Positions 63,248-64,000 of a stretch of DNA of 64,000 nt are shown here, one piece after another; within the stretch, counting starts at the first letter, position 1; every line of letters starts with the position of its first letter. Source of the stretch: Poa pratensis (Eukaryota > Streptophyta > Magnoliopsida > Poales > Poaceae); NCBI GenBank assembly GCA_947311845.1, contig CAMZMU010000052.1, forward strand, positions 138,709,733-138,773,732, read 5' to 3'. The translations under genes were made by a program, and so were the position numbers. Below the pieces are notes generated by a model that was not told where the DNA came from, ran no database searches, and saw only the letters and a program-made list of their open reading frames with translations.

Positions 63248-64000
63248 TGATGCATGTAAAATGCATACATGAACTTTGCATTATATTACTTATATTTCAA
63301 TCATATTTGCATCATATAAGGGTTATATCATTGTTTTATATTGATTTTGGGAATATTTCATTGTTTCCCTATTTTTCTGGAATTAACCCTGCACTAGTAG
63401 AAAACCCTATTTTCTATATTTTGATGTTTCAGGGATCCAAACGACGTCCAAATGACCTGGAAATTTACGAGCATCAGTTTTTGGAAGGAACAAAGCGTAA
63501 GAGCGAAGGAAGCAAACAAATGGAGACCCGAGGGTCAAAAGAGGTGGGCCCACGTGGCCAGATTCCTTGGCCGCGTGGGACCCATCAACTTGGGCCTCGA
63601 GGCTCCGTTGCCGTCGATCTTTTTTCCAGAAGCTTCGTCTTGACCTAAAACCGACTATAAAAATAGTCCCCGACGCCCTTCGGAAAGGAGCGCCGCAGAA
63701 ACACAGAAACCACGAAACAGAGACCTGGCGTTGCAGATTGGATGGGGAAAACTCTGGCGGGGCGCTGCCGGGGAGGTCTCCACCTTCTCCAACGACTTCT
63801 CCACCGTATCCATGATGAAGAGGGAGTAGTCCACCCCTGGACTATGGGTTTGTGGAAGTAACTTATGTATCTCTCCTCTCTTGAGCTTCACTAATTAGCA
63901 CCGTATGAGCTGCCGAACATGATTACGGTCATCTATGTAATACCTTTGTGGTAGATCTTTTTATGAGTTAATATATGTTTGAGATTGCAATAGTTTTGTT
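63248..64000 (+). repeat. Element I 3' LTR (cut by the window end)
   Basis: It starts TGATGCATGTAAAATGCATA after the polypurine tract. It contains a TATA box (TATAAAAA from 63656) and a GC-rich leader, and runs out of the window. It resembles LTR B in style only, so B is probably not its partner. Confidence 0.75.
63656..63665 (+). promoter_or_regulatory. Candidate LTR TATA box, element I
   Basis: TATAAAAATA lies about 410 bp into the LTR, followed by a GC-rich leader, the usual position for the LTR promoter in this type. Confidence 0.55.

Noticed and set aside
7250..64000. LTR B and the LTR at 63248 as the two ends of one element
   Set aside because: Their comparable GC-rich leader regions share layout but not sequence, so they look like different families.

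Overview
This window is a repeat-dense stretch of a large plant genome, most likely a cool-season grass (Pooideae, e.g. the wheat/barley/rye, oat or ryegrass groups). The evidence is sequence style only: long grass-type Ty3/gypsy elements, two Tat-lineage elements with a second RNase H and spliced antisense genes, a chromodomain retrotransposon with LTRs of nearly 4 kb, and LTR families that begin TGATACGTCTC or end in ...CGCCATCA, as I remember them from Triticeae. I see no ordinary free-standing host gene. Family names are from memory, not from a search.

Layout. 1-7249: a non-autonomous LTR element (A) primed by tRNA-Asp, in the order internal end - LTR - internal - LTR. 7250-7795 and 60026-60782: the two halves of one older LTR (B), split by a CACTA DNA transposon at 7796-60025 that has matching 28-bp terminal inverted repeats and a GTT target duplication. 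The CACTA carries three cargo genes: a B3-domain protein (8188-8820, +), a small gene starting at 9054 (+), and a WRN-type 3'-5' exonuclease (58490-59161, -) with all catalytic residues present. 60783-64000: the internal region and start of the 3' LTR of another non-autonomous element (I).

Inside the CACTA is a deep nest. Tat element C (+, 9193-57978; 480-bp LTRs; target duplication GCGGC) interrupts the small cargo gene, whose frame rejoins exactly across it. Tat element D (-, 9655 to about 42483) lies in the left LTR of C. A chromovirus E (10756-32048, with a 13-N gap at its left edge) lies in D. A 3,958-bp solo LTR (F, 20883-24840) lies in the protease of E. Two more solo LTRs lie in C: G (49957-51545) in its antisense gene, and H (56125-57626) in its 3' LTR. 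Along the deepest line this is six layers: B, CACTA, C, D, E, F.

How the parts work. C, D and E carry gag, protease, reverse transcriptase, RNase H and integrase blocks with recognisable active sites, but most reading frames are broken by small indels. C and D each also carry an antisense gene convergent with pol. In D four canonical GT-AG introns, and in C one, splice in frame. The most interesting unit is the CACTA: B3 protein and exonuclease face inward from opposite ends, and two of the three cargo genes share a promoter-proximal 36-bp motif built from the same GGAAACGG/CCGTTTCC words found at the CACTA ends.
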